Below, piece after piece: positions 46,061 to 57,777 of a stretch of 64,000 nt of DNA (positions are counted from its first letter, which is position 1; the number at the start of each line of letters is the position of its first letter). Under the pieces are notes generated by a model. It worked only from the letters and a program-made list of their open reading frames with translations. It had not been told where the DNA came from and searched no databases. Source of the DNA: Nymphaea colorata (lineage: Eukaryota; Streptophyta; Magnoliopsida; Nymphaeales; Nymphaeaceae); the NCBI RefSeq assembly GCF_008831285.2, contig NC_045138.2, forward strand, positions 8,835,205-8,899,204, written 5' to 3'. A program made the position numbers and the translations under genes.

Positions 46061-48572
46061 AACGGTCAGGTTACATGTCTGATGAGAAAAATAAGAAAAT
46101 ATTTATTTTGAGGTATAAATGGCGAATGTGAAACTTAATGGTCCATAAAGCCATTTTTTGTGTTAGGCAGCCCAACACTTTTCTTTTGGGGTATTTATCT
46201 CTTTTTATGAGGGTCATATTTTATATTTCACTCATTTCTCTTTATATGGGGGTGTTCGTCATTTCATCACCGAGCTATTTTTATCATTTTGACAGCTTAG
46301 CCTATGTCACATAGTGGGATGCGGGTGCACATCTCTAAAAGTGCGATGGTGTGGTGAAAGTATTTATTATTATTATTAATTTATTAAGAGTATAAATGAA
46401 TGTTATATATTACATATTTATAAGTTATAATGTATTGCCTACATGAATGATGCATATAAAGTAAACAAAAAACAAAAAACAGGACCGAACATAGACCAGT
46501 AAAAACTAAAAAAATAAGCATTCAAACTTTCAGCAATACACTGAAATAAAATGGTCGTACTGTCAGTCGCACTCCACTCGTGTTGACTTGTACTGGATAA
46601 GCCATTCAGGCTGTACCTGTGTTTGCACCTTCACCTGAGCCGTGTTGTGTCGACATAGGTTATGTGTGACTTAGAGTCTAACACTTTGGCTCATATTAGG
46701 GCCCAAGCTTCCAACAGTTAGACATGAGTTTGGAAGAACACTTACGAATCATGAATTATATATATATATATATATTATATTTTCGATTACATGTTCACTA
46801 TTTTTTGTTGTTTATATAATCCAATTAACAGATCGATACAAATACTGAAAGTATAAAAACAAAAAAATTCATGGCAATTTGGTTCTGAATTAGATTTTAT
46901 GAGCTGAGACCTCATTTATCAAAAGTTCAAAAAATTGTAACTTGTAAATCCCATCTGCATGTTTTTCCCTTCCAAGTCCTATAAATTTTTGATATATCAA
47001 TCGCACCGACTTATATTACTTAATGTACAAAAAATAAGAAATTCTCATTTTAAGAATAAAGAGGGATAGAGTTTGCGTCTCAATCCTTGTAACCTTCCAA
47101 CTTTTTCTTTCCATTTTTATGTGTTTATGCCTTTAAAGCTATTTTATAGGTGAAGTAATAGCTTGCAAAGGAGTTCAATTTTATTTTACAAGATCTTTAA
47201 GGGTGTTTGGTAGCATGGACATGCCATGAATATCTCCTAAAGATTGAACCGGATTTCAAACATAACCCTTACGTTGACTATTTGAAAATGCCATAGTGAT
47301 TGAAAATTTAGTTACGTCAATGAAAGCAGCTATGGCTTTAACAGTAATTATTGGATATTTTTCTCTCATTACAACTTCTATTTGCCATATTATTGTTGGG
47401 GACGGTTTCATCCAAAATATAATTACCTCCTCTAATGATCCAAACGTAATTACTTTTGATTACCAAGTTTCACCGAAAACTTGGGTGAGACATATATTTG
47501 CTAATTTTATGGAATTTTCAAAATAATAAATCTCATGGATTTCTCAAGCAGGTTATTATTTGAAAAGCCTTTTAAATGGACGGTGCGGTTGTGACTTGGG
47601 TGCAATAAAAACGTTATATAAAAAATAAATATGGATAAAACTTAACTAAAAAAAAGATATGTCGACATATTATTTGGTGGGAGGAGACCTTATAAGCCTC
47701 CGTCGGCCAGGTTAATTTAGTAGTAGTTCACACGACACTTGTAACACCAGTGAAGTCAAAGTCAAATTTGGTGACTCCTCTCAACGACACATATATAAAT
47801 ACATTATTAGAAGGTGGTTGGACACCCTTGAAATATCTTTGTGCCAAGCTAATTGACACGTGAACACGCTGACAGCAACCTAGTCACGAGGCTTGAAGCC
47901 CCTTCCCTACCTAATCTTCGTGGCAAATAAATAAACAAATCTGCCTATTTACATATCTTATCATACCACGCATTTAAAATCTCCGAGACCCTTCGTCAGA
48001 TATTCTTTACTAATTTGGTGTTTCTCTTTGAATCTGATATCCAACAGAAGCGTTTAAAAATGTTGAATATGAAAAAGTTGAATGACTAATTAAGAAATCG
48101 GTCATAACTCAAATTTAAGAAATGACATTCAATTGAACTGATCGCATTCGAATTGAGATGAGATTTATTTTTAAAGTGACATGCTATATATTTTTTAAAG
48201 TGACATGCTATATATATTCTGAAAGTTGGCCTGTCGCCAAACTCAAATCCAAAACTTTTTTGAGCCGATCAATTCAGAAAATAATTACAACAATCTTGCT
48301 GAAAAGGCACCATTTAAAGATAAGGGAATGACAAAGAGCTTTGGCTTCTCATTAAAGAATAGAGTAGGATTGAAAAGTCACCGATTGCAGCGTCCAAATT
48401 TGTTGGAAATTGAAGTTGTGATACATTGATATTCTCAGGCAAAAATCGGTAATTAAAAGAAAAGGCGTGAGAGGAAATATAAGATATTTTTATGACAAAT
48501 TATCTCTTTCTCTCCCTCGTCCTTCATTTATTTAGGCAATTGCTGGCCACTTGTTAACCTACACATCACGCC
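46061..48572. other. Intergenic region and upstream of the polyamine transporter
   Basis: AT-rich with no recognised gene. It contains the second copy of the 43-kb repeat (about 47280-47660). A TATTTAGG at about 48530 is a possible but weak TATA-like box some 40 bases before the transporter start; no firm promoter call. Confidence 0.4.
47280..47660. repeat. Diverged repeat, copy 2 (partner at 43070-43480)
   Basis: Same order of shared blocks as the 43-kb copy, including AATTACCTC, TAATGATCC, TTTCTCAAG and AAAAAATAAATATGGA. A 76-codon frame in it is chance. Confidence 0.7.
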
Positions 48573-50198
48573 ATGACGGCCGATGAAGGCGAGATTGGAG
48601 GCCTCAAGCCAGGCAAGGCCGTGGTGAAGGGCTCAGCCATGGGCGCTTCTCCGTCCACGGCTTGCCAGCAGCGGCCGGGCCACCAACCGCACCAGCAGAT
48701 ACTGCTGCCGGGAGATGGCGCTGACGCCGACGCGGGCCTCGGCATCGAAGCCGGCGCCGACGCTCTCCCTCCTGCATCAGGCAAGAGAAAGAGCAAGAAG
48801 CTCACCCTTATCCCGTTGGCCTTCCTAATATACTTCGAGGTATCGGGCGGTCCCTTCGGCGAGGAGCCCGCCGTTCAAGCGGCCGGACCCCTCTTGGCCA
48901 TTCTGGGCTTCATCATCTTTCCCGTGATATGGAGCATTCCCGAGGCGCTCATCACGGCGGAGCTCTCCACCGCCTACCCCGGCAACGGCGGCTACGTGAT
49001 CTGGGCCACGGAGGCGTTCGGCCCCTTCTGGGGCTTCCTCATGGGCTGGTGGAAATGGCTGAGCGGCGCCATCAACAACGCCGCCTACCCCGTTCTATGC
49101 GTCGACTACCTTAAGCTCGTCTTCCCGACCTTCTCCTCCGGCCTCTCTCGCTACCTCGCCATCTCCCTCTTCAACGTCTGTTTCGCCTTCCTCAACTACA
49201 CCGGCCTCACCATCGTCGGCTGGACTGCCGTGATCCTTGCCGCCCTCTCCCTTGCCCCCTTTATCCTCTTGCTCTTCTTCGCCATCCCCAAGATCAGGCC
49301 TTCCCGGTGGCTGAGCAACGGGCAGAGCAAGAGCAGAGACTGGAGCCTCTACCTCAACACCATCTTCTGGAACCTCAATTACTGGGACAACGCCAGCACC
49401 GTCGCCGGCGAGGTCGAACATCCACAGAAGACGTACCCGAAGGCCCTGCTCCTCGCGGGGCTCCTGACGTGCTCCAGCTACCTGATACCCCTCCTCGCTG
49501 GCATCGGCGCTCTGGAGCTCGAACAGGACAAGTGGTCGGACGGCTACCTGGCGGACGTGGCCGGCATGATCGCCGGTAAGTGGCTTAAGTTCTGGGTGGA
49601 GGCTGGGGCGGTGATGTCAGCGGTGGGGCTCTTCGAGGCCCAATTGAGCAGCTGCAGCTTCCAACTTCTGGGCATGGCGGAGCTTGGCCACCTTCCCGCC
49701 TTCCTGGCCAAGAGATCGGAGTGGTTCGACACGCCGTCGTGGGGAGTCCTCATCTCCACGATCGTCACCATCGCCCTTTCTTACACCAACTTCACCAACA
49801 TCGTCTCCTCTGCCAACTTCCTCTACAGCTGCGGGATGCTGCTAGAGTTCTCCACGTTCGTGTGGCTGAGGAGGAAGTACCCGCGCCTCCGGCGCCCCTT
49901 CAAGGTGCCGCTGGGAATCCCCGGCTTGGTGTGCATGTGCATTATCCCCTCGGCCTTCGTCGTCGCCGTCATGGTATTGGCCGGAAAAATCGTGTTCATC
50001 ATCAGCGGCGGTTTCTCCCTCTTGGGGATCGCCGGTTACTTCGCCATCAAGCTCTGCAAGGCCAAGAAGTGGGTCTCCTTCATTAAGGTCCCGGAAGAGT
50101 GTGAGGACGACGGAACAGCGACACTGGAAGGAAGAGAAGAAGAAGAAGAAAAGAACACCTATTACAGAGATGCGCCAAATCGCCAGTTTTTGTCTTAA
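48573..50198 (+). CDS. Polyamine uptake transporter, PUT/LAT family
   Basis: This intronless 541-codon gene encodes a member of the plant polyamine uptake transporters (L-type amino acid transporter branch of the APC superfamily), which carry putrescine, spermidine and related molecules across membranes. Residues 1-76 are a polar Ala/Gly/Gln-rich N-terminus ending in KRKSKK. The APC fold starts at [20 protein letters not shown], the conserved substrate-site helix 1. It is followed by [11 protein letters not shown], the [16 protein letters not shown] helix 3 motif and [14 protein letters not shown] (helix 6). About twelve hydrophobic segments span 77-495. The C-tail is acidic (REEEEE). The start is the first ATG of the open frame, after an AT-rich leader; Met-23 is a possible alternative. 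The coding part is far richer in GC, especially at third positions, than its flanks, as in many monocot and some basal-angiosperm genes. Close to Arabidopsis PUT/RMV1-type proteins; I cannot say which paralogue. Confidence 0.95.
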   Translation: MTADEGEIGGLKPGKAVVKGSAMGASPSTACQQRPGHQPHQQILLPGDGADADAGLGIEAGADALPPASGKRKSKKLTLIPLAFLIYFEVSGGPFGEEPAVQAAGPLLAILGFIIFPVIWSIPEALITAELSTAYPGNGGYVIWATEAFGPFWGFLMGWWKWLSGAINNAAYPVLCVDYLKLVFPTFSSGLSRYLAISLFNVCFAFLNYTGLTIVGWTAVILAALSLAPFILLLFFAIPKIRPSRWLSNGQSKSRDWSLYLNTIFWNLNYWDNASTVAGEVEHPQKTYPKALLLAGLLTCSSYLIPLLAGIGALELEQDKWSDGYLADVAGMIAGKWLKFWVEAGAVMSAVGLFEAQLSSCSFQLLGMAELGHLPAFLAKRSEWFDTPSWGVLISTIVTIALSYTNFTNIVSSANFLYSCGMLLEFSTFVWLRRKYPRLRRPFKVPLGIPGLVCMCIIPSAFVVAVMVLAGKIVFIISGGFSLLGIAGYFAIKLCKAKKWVSFIKVPEECEDDGTATLEGREEEEEKNTYYRDAPNRQFLS

Positions 50199-53100
50199 TT
50201 TGTCAGTGTCCATCGTTTTTCTCTGCCTCTGTCCTTTACCCTATTTGGGTGTGTCTCTGATTCTATTCATGGTGAGACATCAGCAGCCGATCTCCCAGCT
50301 GCGCCCGTGAGGCTTTCCGTCAAGGATGTGCATCTTTTCATGGTCGCACCAATAAACTTGGTTGACCGAGGTGTTAAGTTTGGATTTCAAAAGCTTGGCA
50401 GTAGAGTTAGGAAAAAGGGAAGAGCTGCTTCCAACTCAGTCTAGTGTTCCGTCTGTAAAAACCTCATTTGGTTTCAGGAAAGTGTAGGCTCAGCAGCTGT
50501 GGTAGAGAGCCAGCAATAATTGGGCGGCGTTCAGCTCCTACATAAGTATATTTTACACGTCTTTTTAATACCACGTAGAAGTGTACATTTGAAGCACGAT
50601 TGGCTAGTGACTAATAAACCTGAAGTTCTAAATTCACAAGCAGATTTACCTCCAAAACATAACATCTTTGTTGTAAGTGATCGATATTTACTCTGTTTCT
50701 GTAGCTTGGTTGAAGAGGTTGAATATCAGGCGCATATATTGACGTAGAACCAAGCTCTTGAACACCCTCTGTTTGTTTCTGACTCCTTCGCTAATTACCC
50801 TTGTTTGGTAGTCTTTGCCTTCAGATGGGGAATTTCAATTTCTTGGAGCTACAAATCCCAGCAGGTACTTGGGAGCCGTCATCACTATTCTCATTATCTT
50901 CCTGGATGGCTGTCAATTCCATCTCTGTTTGTAATGTCTCGTGCTGCCAAACATCATGGAAAGGCAGTGCCACGCCGAGGAAACTTGACCATCCCTCCCT
51001 TTACTGTGGAGGGACGAGCTGCCAGTGTTTGGCAGGTGCTCATCTGTTTGGACTAATTGTTTGAATTGGAAGCACTGCAGAAGGATGCAGAATGGAAAGC
51101 CCTCCGTGGCTGAAGCAGCTATGAATCAATAGAAGAGTTGTTCTTTTCTACTGCCTAGCTGTTTGATATTTTCCTTTTCCTCTTGAAAGTGAACATACTC
51201 AACATGTTCCCAGATGAAGGGACAATAGGCAAATGCTACAATTTTTCACGTGGCAGATGAGATACTCTAACCTGCAGATCTTATTTGATAGTGTCGGTGG
51301 AAGTTAGGCTCGTCTTAGAACGATTCATTAAGTTCATTTTTGAAATTGTCGATCAAAAGGCCTGAACGGAAATTTAGCTTTGTTTAAGTCAAGGAAAACA
51401 TCCACCATGACCGGTGATGCATTGGCTGGCTTCAAGTAGGTAGCTACTTGGGAGCTTTAGGCATGAAAAACACACGAGTGCGGTCAGAATTTCGGATTCC
51501 TTTAATCTTGACCACATTGACAAGATGCCTTCAGTTTGTTTTTAGCTTTCAGTTTAATTTTCTCTACGCAAGTTAAGTCAAGGATAATCTGTTACTGTGA
51601 GCCTGAATTGCTTTGAAATGAGTAAATTCTACAAGATTTTAGGGATACTTTCCTCTTCTGCTTCCCATCTTCAATTTCTCTCTCTCTCTCTCTCTCTCAC
51701 GCGTGATCATGCTGAATTCTCATTGTCGTTCCTTTTACTTGTTCAGCTAATCTCGATAACATGAGAGCTCTGACACGTTTCATTTCCTTTTCTAAAGTTC
51801 AACTGTGGATGAAAATGAGCACGATAAAAGATCGTTTGATTTCCTCCCTTACGGTAGTAAAAGCATTTGCTGGATCAGCTTTAGGATCTAGATACTGATT
51901 TATTTTGCCATTAATATTGTTTTGGAGTCTCCAGTTCAAAACTTTCATCACTGAAATGGCATAAATTTTCTGCATAGCGTCAAACAATTTTGTCATGATT
52001 TGCTGGATTTATGATCATCAAAAAAGAAATGATTTCTGAGCTTTACTATTTTTATAGCTGATTAACCATGATTACCATGGAAAGACAGTAACTGGACACA
52101 TCATGAGGTAACGTTTACATACATGGTATTAAATCCCTGGGCATCAGAATGTAAGTTCCACCTTCCATATACCACACATTGTTTAACCTGGAACTTTTGT
52201 TGCAAGTTTTTAGTTTCATATTTGTCTGGGGCATGAAACTACAGTTATTCCTATTTATAACAACTTCTAAGACTGTATGTGAGTGCTCTAACGGGTGAAA
52301 TGCAACAGGCAAAAAATTTCTAAAGCTCCAGAACCGCTCAAAAGCTGCTGGCACAATTGTTTCCCGTTTGTTTGTTAGAACTTTTCATCACGTATCAATT
52401 AAAGTTCCACCTCTATAGAGGTATACCACGTCTTTAAACGTGGCCTGGAGAAAGAACTTTGAAGAAGGTGGAAAGAAAGATTAAAGCAATTGAACCAAAC
52501 TTAGGATTATTCTTGCTGGGTTTACGTTGAATATTTTAATGTTTAATTTTATGAAACAATGACGTATGGCCTTCTTTCTTTCTCAGATTGTGGATACTAA
52601 ATCTATAAAGCAAAAAAGCAAGTTGTGACCAGAACGACCTGATTCTGATTTAACGGTCCATCAGGCGGAGACAAGCTCAGCAAGTTTTATTTGTGTCTCA
52701 GCCCCTGAGCAAAGTGATGCAGGAACAGAAGCTACGCCAGAAATATCAGCGGATGGAAAGTGGCAGGAAATTGACAACTTCATTCTGTAAAATCAGTTTT
52801 TTAATAAAATAATAACAACTTACTCTTGGACTTAAAGTTTGTTTTAGAAATGGCGATCTGTCTGGCTGATTCAGAAAAAATCTCTATACTTCTTGTAAAA
52901 CTGTACAGCTTAAATGCTGACAATAACATTGTGCCAATGAGCTTAACCACACTCCAATTTCCATTTCCATTGTTTCAAGAAGCACAAAAAAATTTAATTT
53001 TTAATGCTTACTTTTAGTTACTCAAATTTAATGTCTTCTTGTGGAATTAGAACAACTGACGATTCTCCATTTACTCAATGTAGGCAGAGGCAAGATCCAT

Positions 53101-53399
53101 CAAAATATAAACACTTTTTTTTGCAGGTCCTAAGTTGTTCTCATATTTCATCATTATCGATGCCTAACTACGTAAATTTTTGGCAGAACGAGACGCAAGA
53201 AAGAACACATCGCAATGATGTAAGAAAGCGAACAACATTGGCAGGCTGGTTGATCGACTCGTTATGATAATGTCTTACAACTAGTAGGGTACAGTAATGC
53301 CCATATTCCTTATAATGAATTATTAATAAAAACAATAACACAAATTTGACCTCCTATCTTGTATTTTATCCAACTCGCGGATAAGTAATATTTTTTCAT
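50199..53399. other. 3' flank of the transporter, no gene seen
   Basis: The first few hundred bases are probably 3' untranslated. Small frames at 50805-51064 have no recognisable features. A TC microsatellite lies at about 51676-51703. No transposon end recognised. Confidence 0.5.
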
Positions 53400-54779
53400 C
53401 AGCACTTAAGTTGTATAGAGTTTTGTACATGGACAACTTGCCTTTTGCATCCAACCCGTGGCACTCTTTTTGTGAACAAATACACAACTACCGCACCAAC
53501 CCTGCTGGAAGCAAGCCTCCAAGAACTTTATTGAACAGAAATATATACAAAAACAAAATCGGCCCAAAACCAGCCAGACAAAGGCACCAAAAAATGACCA
53601 AACGGAACAAATTTGGGAACCAAAAATAAAACAGAAAACCAAAAACAAGGACAGAAATTATAGATTCTGATAGCCTCAAAACCATCTCCTTCGCCGGACT
53701 TGCCTTGGATATTTTCATCCTGCAAATAAACTCCCTAAGGCTGTTCACTGCCACTGACACTAGAGCCATGCCTTCACTTCGACCTTTAAGCCACCCTAAA
53801 CATTCCCTCTCATTGGAAATGAGAAGGATGAAGAAGCCATGTCGTTGTGGCTTAAGCATCTCCAACGGCGATAAAGACCAACATTCTCAGGAAAAAGCCA
53901 CTCAGTGGTGCTGATATGAGTGCTTGAGAAATTCACCTTTTCACTCTTGTCCCTGCAGCAATATGCCACAACTGATTTGTTGTTGTCTGAAATAGTGGCA
54001 GGTTGAATACAAAAAGCATGTTTTACTCCTATCTCCGGCCACTAGTCGTGAACAATACCCGTGGCCAGCCACAACCAAATCGACTCGAGCTGCTCATGGT
54101 TAGCCCCATGGCAAGAATCTTCACAAATTTTCCATGTACCTCAGGCAGCAATTTCCGCTGAAATAGGCACTTCACCACAAATTTTGCTGCTTCTCAAAAC
54201 CCATGTGTGCCAAATGACCACATGGGACATAAATATGCCGGTATTTGCTAACCCAACCCCTTTTGAAACTACAGTTGAACCACCATTTCAGCTACTGCAC
54301 AAAGCTAGTGTGAGAAATCTGCATCTGGTTGAATTGACTAGCAATAAAGCCCCAAATCATGTTCACAACATTACACCAAAAGAATAAGTGATCCACAGTG
54401 CTTCCTTCAAGCACAACAAGGAACCATTGGCCATTGGCACCCTTCTCCTTTGGACCCAGTCCAAGGTGGGCAATCTGTACGAGGCAACCACGTAGAGAAA
54501 CCAGATGGCATCCTTATTGTAGATCAAATTTCACTACTTCTCCTTTGGGTGAGTAGAGCTGATAAGCTGCCAGACAACTTGCGTTCTCGCATTATCCACC
54601 CTCTTTGCCATGCAGACTAGACGGTTCCGAGTTCCGACTAGAGCCCAACAAAAGCCTCGTGACTAGGGCTGCACAGAGCCGAGTCAAGCTCGAGCTTGCC
54701 CAGCTCGAGCTCCGAGTTCCGACCTCTTTGCCATGCAGACTAGACGGTTCCGACTAGAGCCCAACAAAAGTCTCGTGAC
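53400..54779 (-). mobile_element. LINE, 3' part (zinc-binding RT tail), left of the hAT insertion
   Basis: On the minus strand a decayed non-LTR retrotransposon continues from 63345-62681. At 54600-54330 it shows a zf-RVT-like region: WQLISSTHPK, AIWFLYVVASYRLPTLDWVQ and STVDHLFFWCNVVNMIWG, with stops. At 53865-53488 is a hydrophobic tail ending LGGLLPAGLV that resembles LINE 3' ends. The exact 3' end and any poly(A) tail are not clear. Confidence 0.7.
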
Positions 54780-54800
54780 TAGGGCTGCACAGAGCCGAGT
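54599..54800. repeat. Tandem duplication across the left border of hAT-1
   Basis: About 124 bp are repeated: 54599-54722 and from 54723 on both begin CTCTTTGCCATGCAGACTAG and run through GAGCCCAACAAAAG, CTCGTGACTAGGGCTGC and ACAGAGCCGAGT. Each copy thus holds LINE flank plus the first bases of the hAT end, so a piece of the border was duplicated after the hAT inserted. Confidence 0.88.
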
Positions 54801-55477
54801 CGAGCTCGAGCTGGGCAGCTCGACTCGAACTAGCTGCCTAACACAAGCTCGAGCTCGACTCAATTAACAAAGTCGAGCTCGACTCTGTTAACTCGGGTAC
54901 ACAAAAGTTCTTGCTCGATTAAGATTGATTAAGTGGTTCTTTAAATAATTGTAAAGTTGGGTAGTTTTCCGTTAATTAGTTTCCATTGAAATTGCACAGA
55001 TATTTTTAATTAGTTTCCATTGAAATTGCACAGAAACTTTATCTATTGGTTCAAATGTTGTGTGTGCCTGTTTTAGCCCTTTTGTATGTTTCTTTCATGG
55101 CTAAGAATACACAAGAAATTAAGTTTTAAAGAATCCTCACGAAAGTAACTTATCAAATTTTACAATATTTTAAGTTTTTAACACAATATTATCAAAATCT
55201 TGAAAAGCATCATACCATGATTCCTGCAATAACAAAAGCAATCCAATCTAGTATTTTTCATGCCTGCAACTTTCTCATTTTCTGAATAGTTCCTCCAGCC
55301 CTTATAAATACAAATCTAAGTCCTGAAAAATACTATGTAGCTGCCATCCTTTTCAGAAAAGGAACCATATAATAACGAGCTGCCACTGTCAAACGTGAAG
55401 GTTGTTGTTTGTTGTCTAGTACAACTAAATTGCAAATCCCAAAGGTTTCTTATAACATCCAAATAATCCAGGCTTGC

Positions 55478-55735
55478 TCAACCTATTGCTGTTAAAATCT
55501 GCAACTCAAGTGCAACACGGAAAGTATCCAGAACCTCTCTGACATCAGCAGAAACCTGAAAATACATTTTAAACACAACAGGAGCACTGTTAAAGACCAC
55601 ACTTAGAGAACTATATTCTAAATGAAGCCAAAATAGCTAGAAGTGTTAGAAGCAACAGCTCCCAGAGAACTGCATATCAAAAGAATATCACCTCGATGCT
55701 TGTGGGGACATAGTTCTCCTTGTCAATAGTAATAA
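55478..55735 (-). pseudogene. Two exons and 3' end of an unrecognised captured gene
   Basis: On the minus strand exon a (55735-55692) encodes VITIDKENYVPTSIE after an AG acceptor (TATATGCAG). A 136-bp intron follows with GTGATA donor and TTTTCAG acceptor. Exon b (55555-55478) encodes VSADVREVLDTFRVALELQ, then a few codons and TGA. The exons are in phase and the sequence looks protein-like, so this is probably the end of a real gene carried by hAT-1. I do not recognise the family. Sequence to about 55250 could be its 3' untranslated region. A separate intact host copy should exist elsewhere. Confidence 0.5.
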
Positions 55736-56468
55736 CTGCATATAGGGAACTAAATAGCATGAATTGTTATTTATGCCCCAAAAAACCAAAAAATCTGCTA
55801 AGGATCACCGTGGAACAAAACGTTAAGCGGGATAGGCTGATAGCTTATTCAAAAAAGCCAGTTTCATCACAAAACAAACGTCAGCAAAACTGTATGTTCC
55901 CATAATAAGATCATAAGTAATCATCGGCTAGCATAAATAGCATGTTCAAATAGAATCAATCCCAATTCTCAGAACAAAAATTTGTTCCCCAATTTCATTT
56001 AGAATTGACCTCATTACAGACAATCATGCAAACAGAAACAACTCGTTCAATTGACAAATAACTGTTGCCAAACAGAAGCACTGGACCTTCATGAGGCATC
56101 AATTTCCTGTTAACCACATAGCTATATATCAAACAAACGACGTTGTTTGAACCTACAAAATCTTTAGAAAGTAAACTCCAAGGAATACTCGATTGAATGG
56201 CACCAAATATTCACAACTATAAATACACAACTACACAAAGAAAGAACCAAAAAAACCAAGAAAAGTCGAGTACCATCTAAATGTTGAAATTAATTAGAAA
56301 AATGACAAAATCAACGTGAAAAATACAGTTAAATATAGGGAAGATAAACGAAAGCACAAATAACCACAGTTAGAAGCAACAACATCAGCTCAAACAAACT
56401 ATAAGCCCCACAATTGCGATTGACTCATATTAAAATGACAAAATCTAACAAGGAGAAAATGGACAGAC

Positions 56469-56612
56469 CTTGAGGCTCTCGACGACGCCAGGAACGACCT
56501 CGTGCTCGAGCCCTAAATACTCTCCCTCAGTATTCTCCCTGATGACGACGACGCCAGGAACGACCTCGTGCTGGAGCCCTAAATACTCCTTCCTCAGCTG
56601 CACGTTCAACGA
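56469..56612 (-). pseudogene. NAD-dependent isocitrate dehydrogenase (regulatory subunit) gene fragment
   Basis: The minus strand reads SLNVQLRKE, then [13 protein letters not shown], then [26 protein letters not shown], followed by a GT donor (AAG|GTCTGT). SLNVQLRKE and [25 protein letters not shown] are conserved blocks of the mitochondrial NAD-IDH regulatory subunit of the TCA cycle. The roughly 30 residues that normally lie between them are replaced by a second, partial copy of the later block. The result is a rearranged piece, not a working gene. It lies in hAT-1, so it was most likely captured. Confidence 0.8.
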
Positions 56613-57014
56613 ACATACGAGGGTTTCATTTGGGGAAAAAAAATTGATACGATATAGAGAACAAAAGGGCAAAGAGGTACTCACTGGCCCACTGCAACGA
56701 GAGACGAAGAGAGCTGCCGATGTTTTACCAGGGTCACCAGCGAGAACAACGCTTTGGCTTGTCTCTGCAGCGCTGTTTGCTGATTAAATCGAATGGCTGC
56801 TCCTTCCTCAGCTGCACGTTCAACGAACATACGAGGGTTTCATTTGGGGAAAAAAATTTTGATACGATATAGAGAACAAAAGGGCAAAGAGGTACTCACT
56901 GGCCCACTGCAATGAGAGACGAAGAGAGCTGCCGATGTTTTACCAGGGTCACCAGCGAGAACAACGCTTCGGCTTGTCTCTGCAGCACTGTTTGCTGATT
57001 AAATCGAATGGCTG
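56587..57014. repeat. Tandem duplication of about 213 bp beside the IDH fragment
   Basis: Copy 1 (about 56587-56800) and copy 2 (about 56801-57014) both start CCTTCCTCAGCTGCACGTTC and contain CGAACATACGAGGGTTTCAT, GGCAAAGAGGTACTCACTGG, GCTGCCGATGTTTTACCAGG and TTTGCTGATTAAATCGAATG. They differ at only a few bases. The repeat includes the SLNVQLR codons, so part of the IDH-like exon is present twice. Confidence 0.93.
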
Positions 57015-57174
57015 CTACTGCGGTAGAAGAGAAGGCGAGCTGAGGGAGAGAACGTCAGAGGAGGTAATGAAAAACACAAAGAAAGAGAGAGACGTACAGT
57101 ACCTAAATACCCCTAACAGTCAAAATGTTTAAAAAATTAAGAACGTGAAGGAAGGGGTATTGTGGGCAGTCAAC

Positions 57175-57415
57175 ACTTTTGCTCCTCTCTCCCTTTCCTT
57201 TCCTTCCCAATCCGTCCGATTTGGGAGGGATTGCATTTACACTACACAATCCTTTCCTTTCCCTCCCTTCCTTTTCCCTCCCCTCCCAACCAAACACACT
57301 TTGCCCCTTTCCCTCCCTTTCCCTCCTCTTTAGTTAGCCAACCAAACAAAGGAGGGATTGTTCAATCCCTCCATTTCCTTCCCTTTCCCTCCAACCAAAC
57401 AGGCCCTAGAAGTCG
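57175..57415. mobile_element. Possible pyrimidine-rich MITE end
   Basis: A CCCTTTCCCTCC-rich stretch, with the text ACCAAACA-type repeats, ends in CCAACCAAACAGGCCC. The reverse of that end (GGGCCTGTTTGGTTGG) is typical of plant MITEs. The other terminus is not clear, so only one end is supported. Confidence 0.35.
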
Positions 57416-57777
57416 AGAAGAGAAAGAGCAGACGGAAGAGAGAGATTATGTTGAAAAACAAGATAAAGACGTATATATATGTTGCCCTCGGTAAAAAACA
57501 GTTTTAACCCTAAACGGTGAACCGGTTTGAGGTACCGTACCGGTAAGGCTGGGCATCAGGCCGGCCCGGCCCGAAAAAATTGGCAAACCCTGAGCCCATT
57601 AACACTGATAAGATTAGAAAGAATAATCTTTGATTAACATCGAAATCTGCCCTAACTCCTCTTTATATAGACTAGAGGAGAGAGAGAAGTTACAAGAGAA
57701 CCATCTAAAGGAAAAGTTATTACAAAAGTACCCTCTTAAACCTAAAACTGAATATAAACACATCTTAACACTCCCCC

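Noticed and set aside
50801-51064. Two overlapping frames of 83-87 codons after the transporter
   Set aside because: Both frames are open in the same DNA, neither has recognisable motifs; probably 3' flank.
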